A stretch of 57,821 bases of DNA, taken from a virus. Position 1 is the first letter of the stretch, and each line of letters begins with the position of its first letter. A program made the position numbers and the translations under genes. This document shows, piece after piece, positions 22,342-31,801 of the stretch. The stretch covers positions 1 to 57,821 of the IMG/VR virus record IMGVR_UViG_3300030103_001804, one strand, 5' to 3'. The notes beneath the pieces were generated by a model that searched no databases, was not told where the DNA came from, and saw only the letters and a list, made by a program, of their open reading frames with translations.

Positions 22342-22884
22342 CTACCTCCGTATTTTGGCTCGCTGCCCCACGAATATACCCAACAGGTCATACGGCAAAT
22401 TTTCACCCTTTTCTACCTGTTCCTTTACAAAAGACTTGAGTGTCATGGGTTCAACCCAAGTTTTTGTCTGCGTTTGCATACCGCGCTGTCCTAGCTCGGC
22501 AAGCAAATCTTTGGCAAGGTTATCCTCACCGCGACCAAAAGCCGCTGTAACATGATTCTTGATTAGCGAACCATGCCCTGCCGCAGTAAGCCACTGAAAG
22601 GCTTCCTCAGCTCGGTCTTTGGCAATGCTGGCACTATAATAAGGTGCAACACTAATTTCACTGCCATCGTCCATTTTGAGTTCAGTAACACCATGCTCTT
22701 GTAGCGCAGCCGGAAGTAAATCTTCCGATACTTTACGCAACTCACGCTTGGCTTCCTTTAACTCTAACTCAAGATCAGCGACACGTTGTTCTAACGTAAT
22801 CTGTTGCTTACATAGGTTACTAACAGTGCTGATACCTGATTGATTTATGCTGGTTAGGTCTCCAGCTACACTTTCAAAGTCCAT
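22342..22884 (-). CDS. Coiled-coil phage protein of unknown function
   Basis: 180 residues. A heptad-rich coil (EQRVADLELELKEAKRELRK) is followed by a conserved stretch with LKMDDGSEISVAPYYSASI. Neighbouring replication genes suggest a replication or recombination role, but no motif proves it. Confidence 0.6.
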   Translation of the reverse strand: MDFESVAGDLTSINQSGISTVSNLCKQQITLEQRVADLELELKEAKRELRKVSEDLLPAALQEHGVTELKMDDGSEISVAPYYSASIAKDRAEEAFQWLTAAGHGSLIKNHVTAAFGRGEDNLAKDLLAELGQRGMQTQTKTWVEPMTLKSFVKEQVEKGENLPYDLLGIFVGQRAKIRR

Positions 22885-23206
22885 TACTAGACTCCTTCCT
22901 ATGGTATAGATCTACTTCCAATGGGTAATAGCGTTCCTCTAGCCTGTCCCACTTTAATGCTTTGAACTTACCCATATTCAGGCGAGCTGCTTCTGCACAA
23001 GCAATGCCTATGCATAATGGGTCTCCTGATAGTAATAGGTAGTCATCATCATTAAAGTTACGAAGGCCACGAGCAATCCTACGAACCGTTGGCTGAGTGC
23101 TGAATGAAACCTGTTCCTTGGCTGGAACAAGTATCTGCAAATCACCAAAGGCAACTGCATCTGTGATATCTCTACCACGCACTTCTTGTGTTATGTAGAC
23201 TGTCAC
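22874..23206 (-). CDS. Phage protein of unknown function
   Basis: 110 residues starting from GTG at 23206 with GCGGAGTAG upstream. Contains GDPLCIGIACAEAARLNMGK and a preceding beta-strand-rich domain. It is the first gene of the replication unit on the minus strand. Not recognised. Confidence 0.55.
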   Translation of the reverse strand: MTVYITQEVRGRDITDAVAFGDLQILVPAKEQVSFSTQPTVRRIARGLRNFNDDDYLLLSGDPLCIGIACAEAARLNMGKFKALKWDRLEERYYPLEVDLYHRKESSNGL

Positions 23207-23254
23207 GGCTTTCTACTCCGCTTGCTTTCTAGTCTGGTGTTATTACCAAACAAT

Positions 23255-23280
23255 GCCACCTTACACTTTTATATATAGGG
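23255..23280 (+). promoter_or_regulatory. Recurrent phage promoter-like motif (copy 5)
   Basis: The plus strand reads TTACACTTTTATATATAGGG, matching copies 1 and 2 but inverted relative to the genome. It points at the only plus-strand gene, about 190 nt downstream, which supports a promoter function for the motif. Confidence 0.5.
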
Positions 23281-23322
23281 TTAAAACAAAAAAGTTATCT
23301 TTGTGATCCATCCGATATTTTA

Positions 23323-23343
23323 ATATCTGATATCTGATATCTG
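23323..23343. repeat. Three perfect ATATCTG tandem repeats
   Basis: The heptamer ATATCTG occurs three times in a row (23323, 23330, 23337) in the gap between the divergent genes at 23206 and 23467. A single similar ATATC word lies just to the left. They look like binding sites for a regulator or an initiator. Confidence 0.55.
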
Positions 23344-23430
23344 GGTTTTATTCTTTTACAAATACTTACTTTGAGCCCCTACGCGAGATACAACAAGAAC
23401 ATAAAACGGTATACAGGATTTTGTTTCTTG

Positions 23431-23439
23431 TGCTATTAT
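23431..23439 (+). promoter_or_regulatory. Extended -10 promoter
   Basis: TGCTATTAT is an extended -10 box ending 27 nt before the chosen start of the SNF2-like gene. It argues for ATG 23467 as start rather than the TTG at 23371. Confidence 0.45.
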
Positions 23440-23466
23440 ACAAAGTACCCAATAGAAAGCGGTGTC

Positions 23467-24903
23467 ATGCGTTACAAATTTAAATACCAGCCATATGAGC
23501 ATCAGCTCGAGGCTTTGAAAATGTCTTGGAACAAGAAAGAATTTGCTTACTTCATGGATATGGGGACAGGCAAATCAAAAGTTCTTATTGATAATATGTG
23601 TGTCCTCTACGACCGTGGAGAGATTACTGGTGCATTGATCGTTGCCCCTAAAGGTGTGTACCGGAACTGGGAGCAAGGCGAACTGCCCACGCATATTCCT
23701 GAACATGTTATGTACGATACTGTATTGTGGAATCCTAGCCAGACAAAAACACAGCTAGAAAAACAAAAAATGTTATATCAGGTAGATGATAATCTTAAAA
23801 TATTTGTTATGAATGTAGAAGCCTTTAGCACTAAGAAAGGTTGTGGTGAGGCTGAGCGTTTTTTAAATGCACATCAATCACTTATGGCTATTGATGAAAG
23901 CACTACCATAAAAAATAAAGATGCTAAACGCACTAAGAGTATTGTTAAGATAGGTAAATCTGCTCACTACAAACGTATACTCACAGGCTCACCAGTAACT
24001 AAAAGCCCTATGGATCTGTACACTCAAGCAGAGTTCCTTGATGAATGGTTATTGGGACATAGTAGTTACTTCAGTTTCCAGTATGAATATGCCATTGTGC
24101 AACGTCGTAGCATGGGAGCGCACAGTTTTAATCAAGTAGTGGGTTATCGTAATCTGGATAAGCTAAACGGCATACTTGAGAACTTTAGTTTTAGAGTTAA
24201 AAAGGAGGATTGTTTGGATTTACCAGATAAAGTTTATATCAAGCGTAGTGTAGAACTTACTGATGAACAAAAGTCTGTTTACAGTAGTTTAAAGACATTT
24301 GCTTTAGCAATGCTTGAAGAAGGCTCTGTAACCACAGATACTATCCTTACACAATTACTCAGGCTACAACAGGTATGCTCAGGTCATGTAAAACTTGATG
24401 ATGGTGAGATGAAAACATTCAACTCTGCTAAATTACCAGAACTTATGTCGGTGCTTGAGGAAGTAGATGGTAAGGTAATTATCTGGGCTAACTTTACGCA
24501 TGATATAAAAACTATTCAACAAGAAATATCAAAAGTGTATGGCGCAGATTCTGTAGCTACATATTATGGTGAAACAGAGAGTGATGATCGGCAAGCTATC
24601 GTCAACCGTTTCCAAGATCCTAATGACCCACTTATGTATTTTGTAGGACAACCACGGACAGGTGGCTATGGTTTAACACTTACAGAAGCTAAGACAGTGG
24701 TGTACTACAGTAATAATTTTGACCTTGAAATACGATTGCAAAGTGAGGATAGAGCACACCGTATCGGGCAAACAAGTAAAGTTACTTATATAGATATTGT
24801 AGCAGATAAAACTGTAGATGAACGTATTCTCAAAGCCTTACGGAATAAAATTAATATAGCGAGCCAAGTGCTTGCAGAAGATTTTAGAGAATGGATAGTG
24901 TAG
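23467..24903 (+). CDS. SNF2-like superfamily 2 helicase/ATPase
   Basis: 478 residues from the ATG at 23467; the frame is open from TTG 23371. DMGTGKSKVLID is the Walker A motif, AIDESTTIKN the DEST-type motif II, ILTGSPVTKSPMDLYTQAEF motif III, and QSEDRAHRIGQTSKVTYIDI the SNF2 motif VI. It lacks extra domains. It is the only convincing plus-strand gene in the window, with its own promoters. Such proteins may remodel DNA during replication or recombination. Confidence 0.9.
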   Translation: MRYKFKYQPYEHQLEALKMSWNKKEFAYFMDMGTGKSKVLIDNMCVLYDRGEITGALIVAPKGVYRNWEQGELPTHIPEHVMYDTVLWNPSQTKTQLEKQKMLYQVDDNLKIFVMNVEAFSTKKGCGEAERFLNAHQSLMAIDESTTIKNKDAKRTKSIVKIGKSAHYKRILTGSPVTKSPMDLYTQAEFLDEWLLGHSSYFSFQYEYAIVQRRSMGAHSFNQVVGYRNLDKLNGILENFSFRVKKEDCLDLPDKVYIKRSVELTDEQKSVYSSLKTFALAMLEEGSVTTDTILTQLLRLQQVCSGHVKLDDGEMKTFNSAKLPELMSVLEEVDGKVIIWANFTHDIKTIQQEISKVYGADSVATYYGETESDDRQAIVNRFQDPNDPLMYFVGQPRTGGYGLTLTEAKTVVYYSNNFDLEIRLQSEDRAHRIGQTSKVTYIDIVADKTVDERILKALRNKINIASQVLAEDFREWIV

Positions 24904-25387
24904 CTCTCGCAATAGTTGCAAATAAAAACATGAATAAACCAAGCACGGCTAAAATTACACCAGCCACCATGAAAGCATTTTTTACATTTTCTTCAAACTC
25001 TTTTTGTTTTTGTCTGGCTGCTTTTCTAGCAGCAGCTTGAGCTTCCTTAGCTTCTCGTATACGTTTAGCTCTTTCATCTACTATGCTTCGCCAAGTACCA
25101 TGACCAAAACGCATATCCACCATACTAGCTATTTCTTGCATTTGTTCTTTTGCTAATTTGGCATCAATTATTTCTTGCGCTACTGTTTTTATACCAAATT
25201 GATCGCCGACTGATTGTCCAGACTTTTGGTTACGACGTTGTTGGACTTGTTTTTCCCCTTCAAAGAGGTTGTCCAAATAACCAGCAATCTCTCCAACATC
25301 ATTAGCTGTGCTTATCGCACCCTTAATACCATCGACCGCGCTTTTAAATAACGCGATACCAGCTAGAGCCGTAGATATGGGTTCCAT
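24884..25387 (-). CDS. Membrane-anchored phage protein near lysozyme
   Basis: 167 residues from the ATG at 25387. The N-terminus MEPISTALAGIALFKSAVDG is mildly hydrophobic. A long charged helix (residues about 95-140) precedes one transmembrane helix near the C-terminus (AFMVAGVILAVLGLFMFLFA). The family is known in marine phages but lacks a function. Location downstream of lysozyme suggests a holin-like or virion-membrane role. Its 3' end overlaps the convergent SNF2-like gene by 20 nt. Confidence 0.65.
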   Translation of the reverse strand: MEPISTALAGIALFKSAVDGIKGAISTANDVGEIAGYLDNLFEGEKQVQQRRNQKSGQSVGDQFGIKTVAQEIIDAKLAKEQMQEIASMVDMRFGHGTWRSIVDERAKRIREAKEAQAAARKAARQKQKEFEENVKNAFMVAGVILAVLGLFMFLFATIARATLSIL

Positions 25388-25388
25388 A

Positions 25389-25829
25389 TCAGACCTCCCG
25401 CATACGGGAGACCAACCGTTCTGCACGATTAGTTACTTGTCTGTACCATTTAGAATCGACCATCTCATCTGCTGCCTGTTGCCAATCACGTGCATCGACA
25501 CCAGCTTTCATGCCTTTGAATTTACTCAAACGCGGATAGCCCATATTGAACATCATATTTGCTATTATTAGTTGCACTTCTTCTGGTAAGGAATCAAAGT
25601 CGGCGTACAATTTTTCACAGTCTTCGAGGACTGTTCCAACGTCTTTATTAAAGCACTCTGCGACTCTATCTGCTGTGATAGTTGTTCCGACTGGTTGGTT
25701 ATATTCTTCGTCAGCTTCAGTGACCAAGTGACCAATCCCAAAAGTAGGCAGACCCAAATGATCCAAGTATATTTCATACTTACACCCCTCATCTGCTTCT
25801 ATTTGTTCTCGTAATACTGCAAGATCCAT
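25389..25829 (-). CDS. Endolysin, T4-lysozyme-like (GH24)
   Basis: 146 residues. Catalytic triad E14, D23 and T29 (DEGCKYEIYLDHLGLPTFGI) keeps the spacing of T4 lysozyme E11/D20/T26. FGIGHL is the family signature. It cleaves the glycan strands of peptidoglycan. No signal peptide or anchor helix is seen, so it depends on a holin for release. Placed at the end of the virion operon. Confidence 0.9.
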   Translation of the reverse strand: MDLAVLREQIEADEGCKYEIYLDHLGLPTFGIGHLVTEADEEYNQPVGTTITADRVAECFNKDVGTVLEDCEKLYADFDSLPEEVQLIIANMMFNMGYPRLSKFKGMKAGVDARDWQQAADEMVDSKWYRQVTNRAERLVSRMREV

Positions 25830-28800
25830 TACACTAAACCTCGGATACCTTGGTTACGACGATTTGCTATAGCACCCCCCAACTCATCTTGTGGGAATAA
25901 ATTAGCAAAATTAGTAATGCCTGTCCCTGCTGATGGGCTTGGTGATGGTTGTATCTGTGGCAAAGTAGGTGATAATGATGCCATAGGACCCATATCTACT
26001 GTACCAGTGCGCTCACGTTCCTCTGTAGGAGTTTCTTGTCCTGGTGCGACTTTTGGTGCAGTAATATCTGGCGGCACTAAATCTACTTCAAAATTTAAAG
26101 TATCTAACATATTTTCTAATAAAGCGATGCTTGCCCTAACTCCTCCCGCGCCACTTTTAATTTTTATAGCTCTTTCAAGCTGTTCAACTGAGGGTTCTGC
26201 GGCAAATACTTTTGATATATATTTATTAGTAAATAAATGTTTTAGAGCACCAACCGATTTTGCCGTACCTACATCTAACAACGAAGCACGGATATTACCT
26301 GTTGAAAACGCACCGCCAATGTCGGGTGTATTCCCTAAAAATGCAGCATAAATTTTAAAATTTTGCAACATATCTAATTCAGATGTGCCAGTAAAAGTCA
26401 TATCATCATTTTGTTTGATTTGTTTATTTACAAAATTACCAGCTTGATCAACCTCACCAAATAAAGGTTTAAAAGCTCTGTATTCCCCTTGGAAAGTCTG
26501 AAACTTTCTCATCTCTTCTGCTAGTTGTATGGGGTTAATTACAGTTTCACTAAAAGATTTTGCTGCCCCCTCTCTTTGTACTTGGGAAACTTTTTCAACA
26601 ATATCATCTAAAATAGCAGCTCTTATTTGTTTTGCTCTATCTCCACTCACACCGCCATTAGCATTAATGAATTTTGCCACGGCTGCATCTTGACCTTTAG
26701 CGTATTGAGCAGCAACATAGATTTTTGCGGTAGCACCGTTCGTTGTGAAACCGTCCATTCCTGCTTGGACAGGATCACTAGCCAATCGCTTTCCAGTTAT
26801 TTCCCAAGCATTTAAAGCATCTTTAGTGGGCTTATCAAATAAAGTATTGAACAGTCGTAAATCACGTTTTTTCAAATCAGATATGCGTTTAAATCCCTCA
26901 TCAGGATTATGAATCAGTAAACTCGCAAAAGTATCACCAATATTTTTTATAAAAGCCTGACCAGCTTCTTTTTCTGTTGCGTTCAAAGCAGAGGTATTAG
27001 CCATACGTTTAATTATGCCTAATGTCTCAAAAGTAATACTGCCATCTAATAGATTTTGTGCAACTTCAACAGGAGTGACTTCGCCTTTCCTACCAAATAG
27101 CTGACCCACTCTTGTAAAATTTTTAGCATCTATACGTTGTTTAACAAGTTCACCTGCTTCTGTGTATGCTTTTCGCCATGCGTCAGAGCCACCTGTAACT
27201 TTTCCATTTTCAATACCGTTAAGTATTAAATTGTCTATCTGTTTAATAAGGTCTGTAGCACCCTTAGAAGCCTCACCCCCAGCACCATCATTTATTAAAT
27301 CACTTAATTGATCGCGTATATCTTTTAACTGCCTAAAAGAACTTATTAGTTCTGGCTCACCAGAACCTTTTACAGCTTTAAGATTTTTTATTTTAGGATC
27401 AAAAACATTTATAAGTTTATTAGTGATATTAGCTAGGTCACCACCAAAATCTCTGGTGCGGACAGTTTGTTCAGGTGCAAATTTTTTATCTTTATCTAGA
27501 GCTTTACCTGTTGCTGTACGACCTCCTGCTGGTTGTTTAGTAATAGGTATGCCAGCTTTTACACGTTGTGCTTCTGCTACAAGATCAGATATATCAAATA
27601 CAACATCATCTATTCCTGCAACTGTGAAGGCTTCTGTATATTTACGGTCTATAGCATTTTTTATACCATCATCAAATTTTCTTGCACTTGCACTTAAAGC
27701 AGCAGCCGCATCATCTATCTCAGGCAATAAATCTTTTCCACCTGAGTTTAATCTAAATGCATTAAAAACATCATCTGCTAACTGTTTGTTTGTCAGCGCA
27801 ATATAGTTGTAAAGTTCATCTTGACTTAATTGTTCATAATTACCGCCTAGTTTTTGCACTTTTGCATTTAAGGCTTGTAAAAGTTTTGATTGTTGATTAG
27901 ATAAATTTTTAGGCAAAGTATCAGCAGTACCCGATACTTGACTTGCAATGCCTCGCATGACTTGACTGCTGCTTAATTGTGATATATTTAAAGCAGGGAG
28001 TTTAACGCCTGTCTCTCTTGCTATGGTTTGTGCTGCTTTTTGTGCATCAACCGCTTTTGGCACTGTGCTAAAAACACCAAGCTCATACAATAGACTTGTG
28101 TTTGGCTGTCCTTCAAAAATAAGGCCTTCACCTTCTTTAGCGAATCTACGCTCAAGAGATGACAGACCTTGCTTCACCATATGTTTACCAGCGCGTCCAG
28201 CTCCTGGGAGAACTTTGGTTAGTGTTGCATCGATAAGTGATAAAGCTACGCGGTCACCCGATAAAAACTTCATTTTAAAGTCTTTTTCATCACTAAAATA
28301 TTCGCCATCAGGGGTAGCTAAAAAATTAGCAATCGCATCATCTATAGTATTACCTACATAAGCTCCGCTTAGAGTTCCTAAAAAAGGACTGTAAATAGAA
28401 CCTAGAACTGATCCTGCAGTAGTGAAATTAGCAAAAGCTCCTGTGCCACCACCAATATCAGCAAAAGAAAATACATCATCAGATACACGATATGCTTTAC
28501 CATTTGGTGATGTTTTGTACATTTCTACAAGGTTGCCATCACCTGTATCCACTCTGAACAGCTCTCCTCTAGGAAATTTATTTTTGAAATAACTTTGTCT
28601 TTGCTCAAATCTCGGCATACGGGATAAACTATCCCTATCCCCAAAACTTAATACTTTAGGATCAACATTAGAACCTTGGTAATCTGGCACTAAATCAAAT
28701 AATACATTTTCTACACGCTCTGCATCTAATACAGATGCTTGTTCGGCAGCATTAATTGTTTCTTGTGAAAGCATATCAGATAAAGATAATGAAAGAGGAG

Positions 28801-29041
28801 CATCGGGCGCGGGCAAAATAAAACCATTAGCTTCTAAATCATTAACTAAATTTACCCCTGCTGCAAAATCGTCTTCAGCAGCTTGTCTGTCTACTGTTGG
28901 GTCTGGCTCTGTAAATGTATCTTGCACTGTGATGGGTGTTAATGACACACCTCCAGGAGTTGTAGGAGGTTGCAAATCAGAAAAGTCCAGACTTGTACCA
29001 CCAGCTTTCCCACCACCAATATCAGTAAAATCTAAACTCAT
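25829..29041 (-). CDS. Very large virion protein, probably internal/ejection protein
   Basis: 1070 residues. The N-terminus has a repeated SLDF(T/S)D motif with a Gly/Pro linker (MSLDFTDIGGG, TSLDFSDLQPP), and another FADIGGGTG at about 190. A hydrophobic Gly-rich stretch (TAGSVLGSIYSPFLGTLSGA) follows. The remainder is helical with many Asn/Ala. No enzyme motif is visible. Position and size suit the inner-core or ejection proteins of podoviruses. Three consecutive large genes follow this pattern. Confidence 0.6.
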   Translation of the reverse strand: MSLDFTDIGGGKAGGTSLDFSDLQPPTTPGGVSLTPITVQDTFTEPDPTVDRQAAEDDFAAGVNLVNDLEANGFILPAPDAPLSLSLSDMLSQETINAAEQASVLDAERVENVLFDLVPDYQGSNVDPKVLSFGDRDSLSRMPRFEQRQSYFKNKFPRGELFRVDTGDGNLVEMYKTSPNGKAYRVSDDVFSFADIGGGTGAFANFTTAGSVLGSIYSPFLGTLSGAYVGNTIDDAIANFLATPDGEYFSDEKDFKMKFLSGDRVALSLIDATLTKVLPGAGRAGKHMVKQGLSSLERRFAKEGEGLIFEGQPNTSLLYELGVFSTVPKAVDAQKAAQTIARETGVKLPALNISQLSSSQVMRGIASQVSGTADTLPKNLSNQQSKLLQALNAKVQKLGGNYEQLSQDELYNYIALTNKQLADDVFNAFRLNSGGKDLLPEIDDAAAALSASARKFDDGIKNAIDRKYTEAFTVAGIDDVVFDISDLVAEAQRVKAGIPITKQPAGGRTATGKALDKDKKFAPEQTVRTRDFGGDLANITNKLINVFDPKIKNLKAVKGSGEPELISSFRQLKDIRDQLSDLINDGAGGEASKGATDLIKQIDNLILNGIENGKVTGGSDAWRKAYTEAGELVKQRIDAKNFTRVGQLFGRKGEVTPVEVAQNLLDGSITFETLGIIKRMANTSALNATEKEAGQAFIKNIGDTFASLLIHNPDEGFKRISDLKKRDLRLFNTLFDKPTKDALNAWEITGKRLASDPVQAGMDGFTTNGATAKIYVAAQYAKGQDAAVAKFINANGGVSGDRAKQIRAAILDDIVEKVSQVQREGAAKSFSETVINPIQLAEEMRKFQTFQGEYRAFKPLFGEVDQAGNFVNKQIKQNDDMTFTGTSELDMLQNFKIYAAFLGNTPDIGGAFSTGNIRASLLDVGTAKSVGALKHLFTNKYISKVFAAEPSVEQLERAIKIKSGAGGVRASIALLENMLDTLNFEVDLVPPDITAPKVAPGQETPTEERERTGTVDMGPMASLSPTLPQIQPSPSPSAGTGITNFANLFPQDELGGAIANRRNQGIRGLV

Positions 29042-31801
29042 TTATCGACCTATGAAATCTAAAGCTCGTTCCAGAGCTGCTTGTCTATTTGGACCACGAG
29101 CAGGCAAAGTAGGGAAAATATTAGGATATCTATTCATGAGATTTTGATAATCTGCTTCTAACGCAGCAGTATCAGGGTAAGTACCTGCTAATCCAGATAT
29201 ATCATCAGTGCGGTCGGATAAAGCATCTGCACGTTCTCTCAAATTTTGCAATACTGAATTTGTTTCAGGATCTGCATACTTAGCATCTAACTTTGACTTC
29301 TCAATATCATAAGCTAATTTAAGCTCAAATGAATCTGCACCGCCCTCACGTTTACCTGAAATAAAGGTATTCAATTCTTGTGCAACTTTAGTTTGTCTTT
29401 CTGATATAGCCGTTAAGGTATCTGCTAATAGTTTATTCGCTCCTGGAGTTTTACCGATACCCAACGCAGCTGATTTAAGAATATCAATTTCTGTTTGATT
29501 GAGGTTTCCTGGGAATGCACCAGCCATTGATACAACCATTGCCTCACCAAGTGCTTCTTGCACTCTACCCACATCAGGATTGCCACCAAAGAAGTCTTCT
29601 AATGTTCCATCATCAATACCTAATTGTTTCTCAAGAAGGTTTTCTATACCCATCTCTTTAGCTAAATTAAGCACTGTCAATCTTGCAGAACCAAGTTGAC
29701 CACCACGGAATCCTTGATCACCACTTAATTCTGCTACAACCTGTGCTTGACTTGCAAGATTTGCGGCTACCTGTGCTGTTTCATTTACACCATCTATAGC
29801 TTTGAGTAATGATGTGGATGCAGCTTTTTTCAGGCTCTGCTCTGGATCGTATTGTCCTCCAGGTTTCGTTGTTTTAGCTTGTATATACTCATACAACATA
29901 AGTTGTCGTACTTCATTAGCTCTAGCAGTAGCGTAGGCTTCATCTGTGCCTTCGCCCATAGCATCAATTATACTTGTTTTATAGCCTGTTATGTATTGAT
30001 CAACAGCAGCTTCAAATTCTGTTTTATCTTCCGCTGGTATGAGGGCTTTTGTAAGCACCTCTAATTCACCTGTTTCTGCTATAGTCATTGTTCCAGCTTT
30101 TGCCGCCGCTTGCAACTCACCAAACCTTCGCGCTTCCTTCATTCTTTCTGTCAGGTCTCCAGGAGGTGTATATCCAGCTACATTTACTTGTGATATTACA
30201 CCGTCTTTGAGACGGAAAAATCCATCTTTAGCATCGCCAAGTATTTGTCCACCGCCCTCACTTATTACTTGATAATTTGATGGGCGATTTGCATCTACAA
30301 AAATAATATCACCATCCTGAGTTGTTATTTCTTTCCAAGTTGTTTTTTGGTCACCACCTACTGTGCTTGCACCAGTATTCTTATCTGTTGTTACCCATTG
30401 AGTATCACTAAGTCTAGTGACTTGGAAATTAGGGGCGAGTTTCCCATCTACAGTAAGAGGTTGATATTTCGTACCAGCAGCATTAGCAGCCCTTAATGCA
30501 TCTTCATCAATAACAACTACTTGATTACCTATTGTCTGTGTGGTTATTTTACCCTTTTCAAACATTTTCGGTATAGCGGCTGTGGTGTACGCTTGAATAG
30601 ATTTCTTATAATCAGATGATTCTGTAGCTGCACGTTCCATCGCAGCTTTCTTAGCTAATAGATCACCCTGACCTCTAGCTTGTGCCATCTGCAAGATAGG
30701 ATCACTTACTGCTTTTATTGTTTCAGGTGCTAAAATAGAGCTAATTAATTCCCCTTCAGGTGCATTAGCAACAGCAGCAGCAAGATTAAGACCTGCTATG
30801 TATGGGTTTAACTCATATGCTTTTGCTGAATCTTTATAAAGTTCTTGATACTGAGGTAGCAATTCAGCAGATGTTTTAGGTTGTGGTAAGCCTTGTACTA
30901 GAGCACTTAATAATTGTTGTTGACTCGTCCCAGTTTGTGTGGGCGCAAATGCTACAGGGTCTCCTGGGAAAGACATTGCAGCTTGTGCATCATTTTGTAA
31001 GCCACCCTTAAACATTTTTACAGGTTGCTCACCCATCTCCATACGAGCCAAAGCCTCACCTTGCTCACCAGCTTTACCTAATGCAGATAATATATCCTCA
31101 TCCATAACAGGTTCAGGGGCATCTGGAGAGCCTTGGTCAGTGGCTTCTAGTAAAGTAAGCGAGGGCTGTATAAGTGTAAGCGCAGATTCAGGTGTTTTTT
31201 CAGCATCTGATTTACCAATCAATTGTGCTAACTCACCACGACGCTGGTCTATACTTTGTTCATCACCACGGATAGCATTCATAATACCAGCATAATCACT
31301 AGCATTATCAATACCCTCAGCCATACTTTGCATCATACCTGACATATCACCCATAACTTCTTCCATTTGGGCTTCTTGTTCTGGTGATGTTTCAAGTCCA
31401 GATGTTATACCTTGTCCATCTGCTTTAGGTGCTTGACCACTAAACATAGTTCTTTGTAGTACAGGATCACTATAGGTTTCATTAGGTCGTAACATCGTAG
31501 CCTCCGGACCTGCCATATTACCTGAAGGCACAACCATACCAGCAACAGCTCCTGCTGGACCAGCAAAACGTCCCAAAGTTGATAAACCACCACGCCCTGC
31601 CGCTGGAGTTGCTTGTCCAAACCTAGCATCTAATTTTGCTTTTCTAGCAGCTTGCCTATTTGCTAACTCATTTGCTTTTGATTTTTTATCAAGCGACCCT
31701 TTTATTGCGCTCGCTACAAATGGCGCAGCACCTACCGCTGTCCCTCCACCGAGTAACAGAGCTCTAAGTCTTGGATCTTGTACTTCGCCTGGACCAGCCA
31801 T
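29042..31801 (-). CDS. Very large virion protein, probably internal/ejection protein
   Basis: 919 residues, abutting the previous gene. Ala/Gly-rich N-terminus with a membrane-like Gly zone (VGAAPFVASAIKGSLDKKS), then long helical stretches with many Gln, Ala and Glu. The C-terminus (ALERALDFIGR) is a short helix. No recognised domain; role inferred from position and the adjoining proteins. Confidence 0.55.
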   Translation of the reverse strand: MAGPGEVQDPRLRALLLGGGTAVGAAPFVASAIKGSLDKKSKANELANRQAARKAKLDARFGQATPAAGRGGLSTLGRFAGPAGAVAGMVVPSGNMAGPEATMLRPNETYSDPVLQRTMFSGQAPKADGQGITSGLETSPEQEAQMEEVMGDMSGMMQSMAEGIDNASDYAGIMNAIRGDEQSIDQRRGELAQLIGKSDAEKTPESALTLIQPSLTLLEATDQGSPDAPEPVMDEDILSALGKAGEQGEALARMEMGEQPVKMFKGGLQNDAQAAMSFPGDPVAFAPTQTGTSQQQLLSALVQGLPQPKTSAELLPQYQELYKDSAKAYELNPYIAGLNLAAAVANAPEGELISSILAPETIKAVSDPILQMAQARGQGDLLAKKAAMERAATESSDYKKSIQAYTTAAIPKMFEKGKITTQTIGNQVVVIDEDALRAANAAGTKYQPLTVDGKLAPNFQVTRLSDTQWVTTDKNTGASTVGGDQKTTWKEITTQDGDIIFVDANRPSNYQVISEGGGQILGDAKDGFFRLKDGVISQVNVAGYTPPGDLTERMKEARRFGELQAAAKAGTMTIAETGELEVLTKALIPAEDKTEFEAAVDQYITGYKTSIIDAMGEGTDEAYATARANEVRQLMLYEYIQAKTTKPGGQYDPEQSLKKAASTSLLKAIDGVNETAQVAANLASQAQVVAELSGDQGFRGGQLGSARLTVLNLAKEMGIENLLEKQLGIDDGTLEDFFGGNPDVGRVQEALGEAMVVSMAGAFPGNLNQTEIDILKSAALGIGKTPGANKLLADTLTAISERQTKVAQELNTFISGKREGGADSFELKLAYDIEKSKLDAKYADPETNSVLQNLRERADALSDRTDDISGLAGTYPDTAALEADYQNLMNRYPNIFPTLPARGPNRQAALERALDFIGR

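Noticed and set aside
23371-23466. Upstream extension of the SNF2-like gene from TTG
   Set aside because: The extended -10 promoter at 23431-23439 would place the transcription start after this TTG, and the added residues do not resemble the family.
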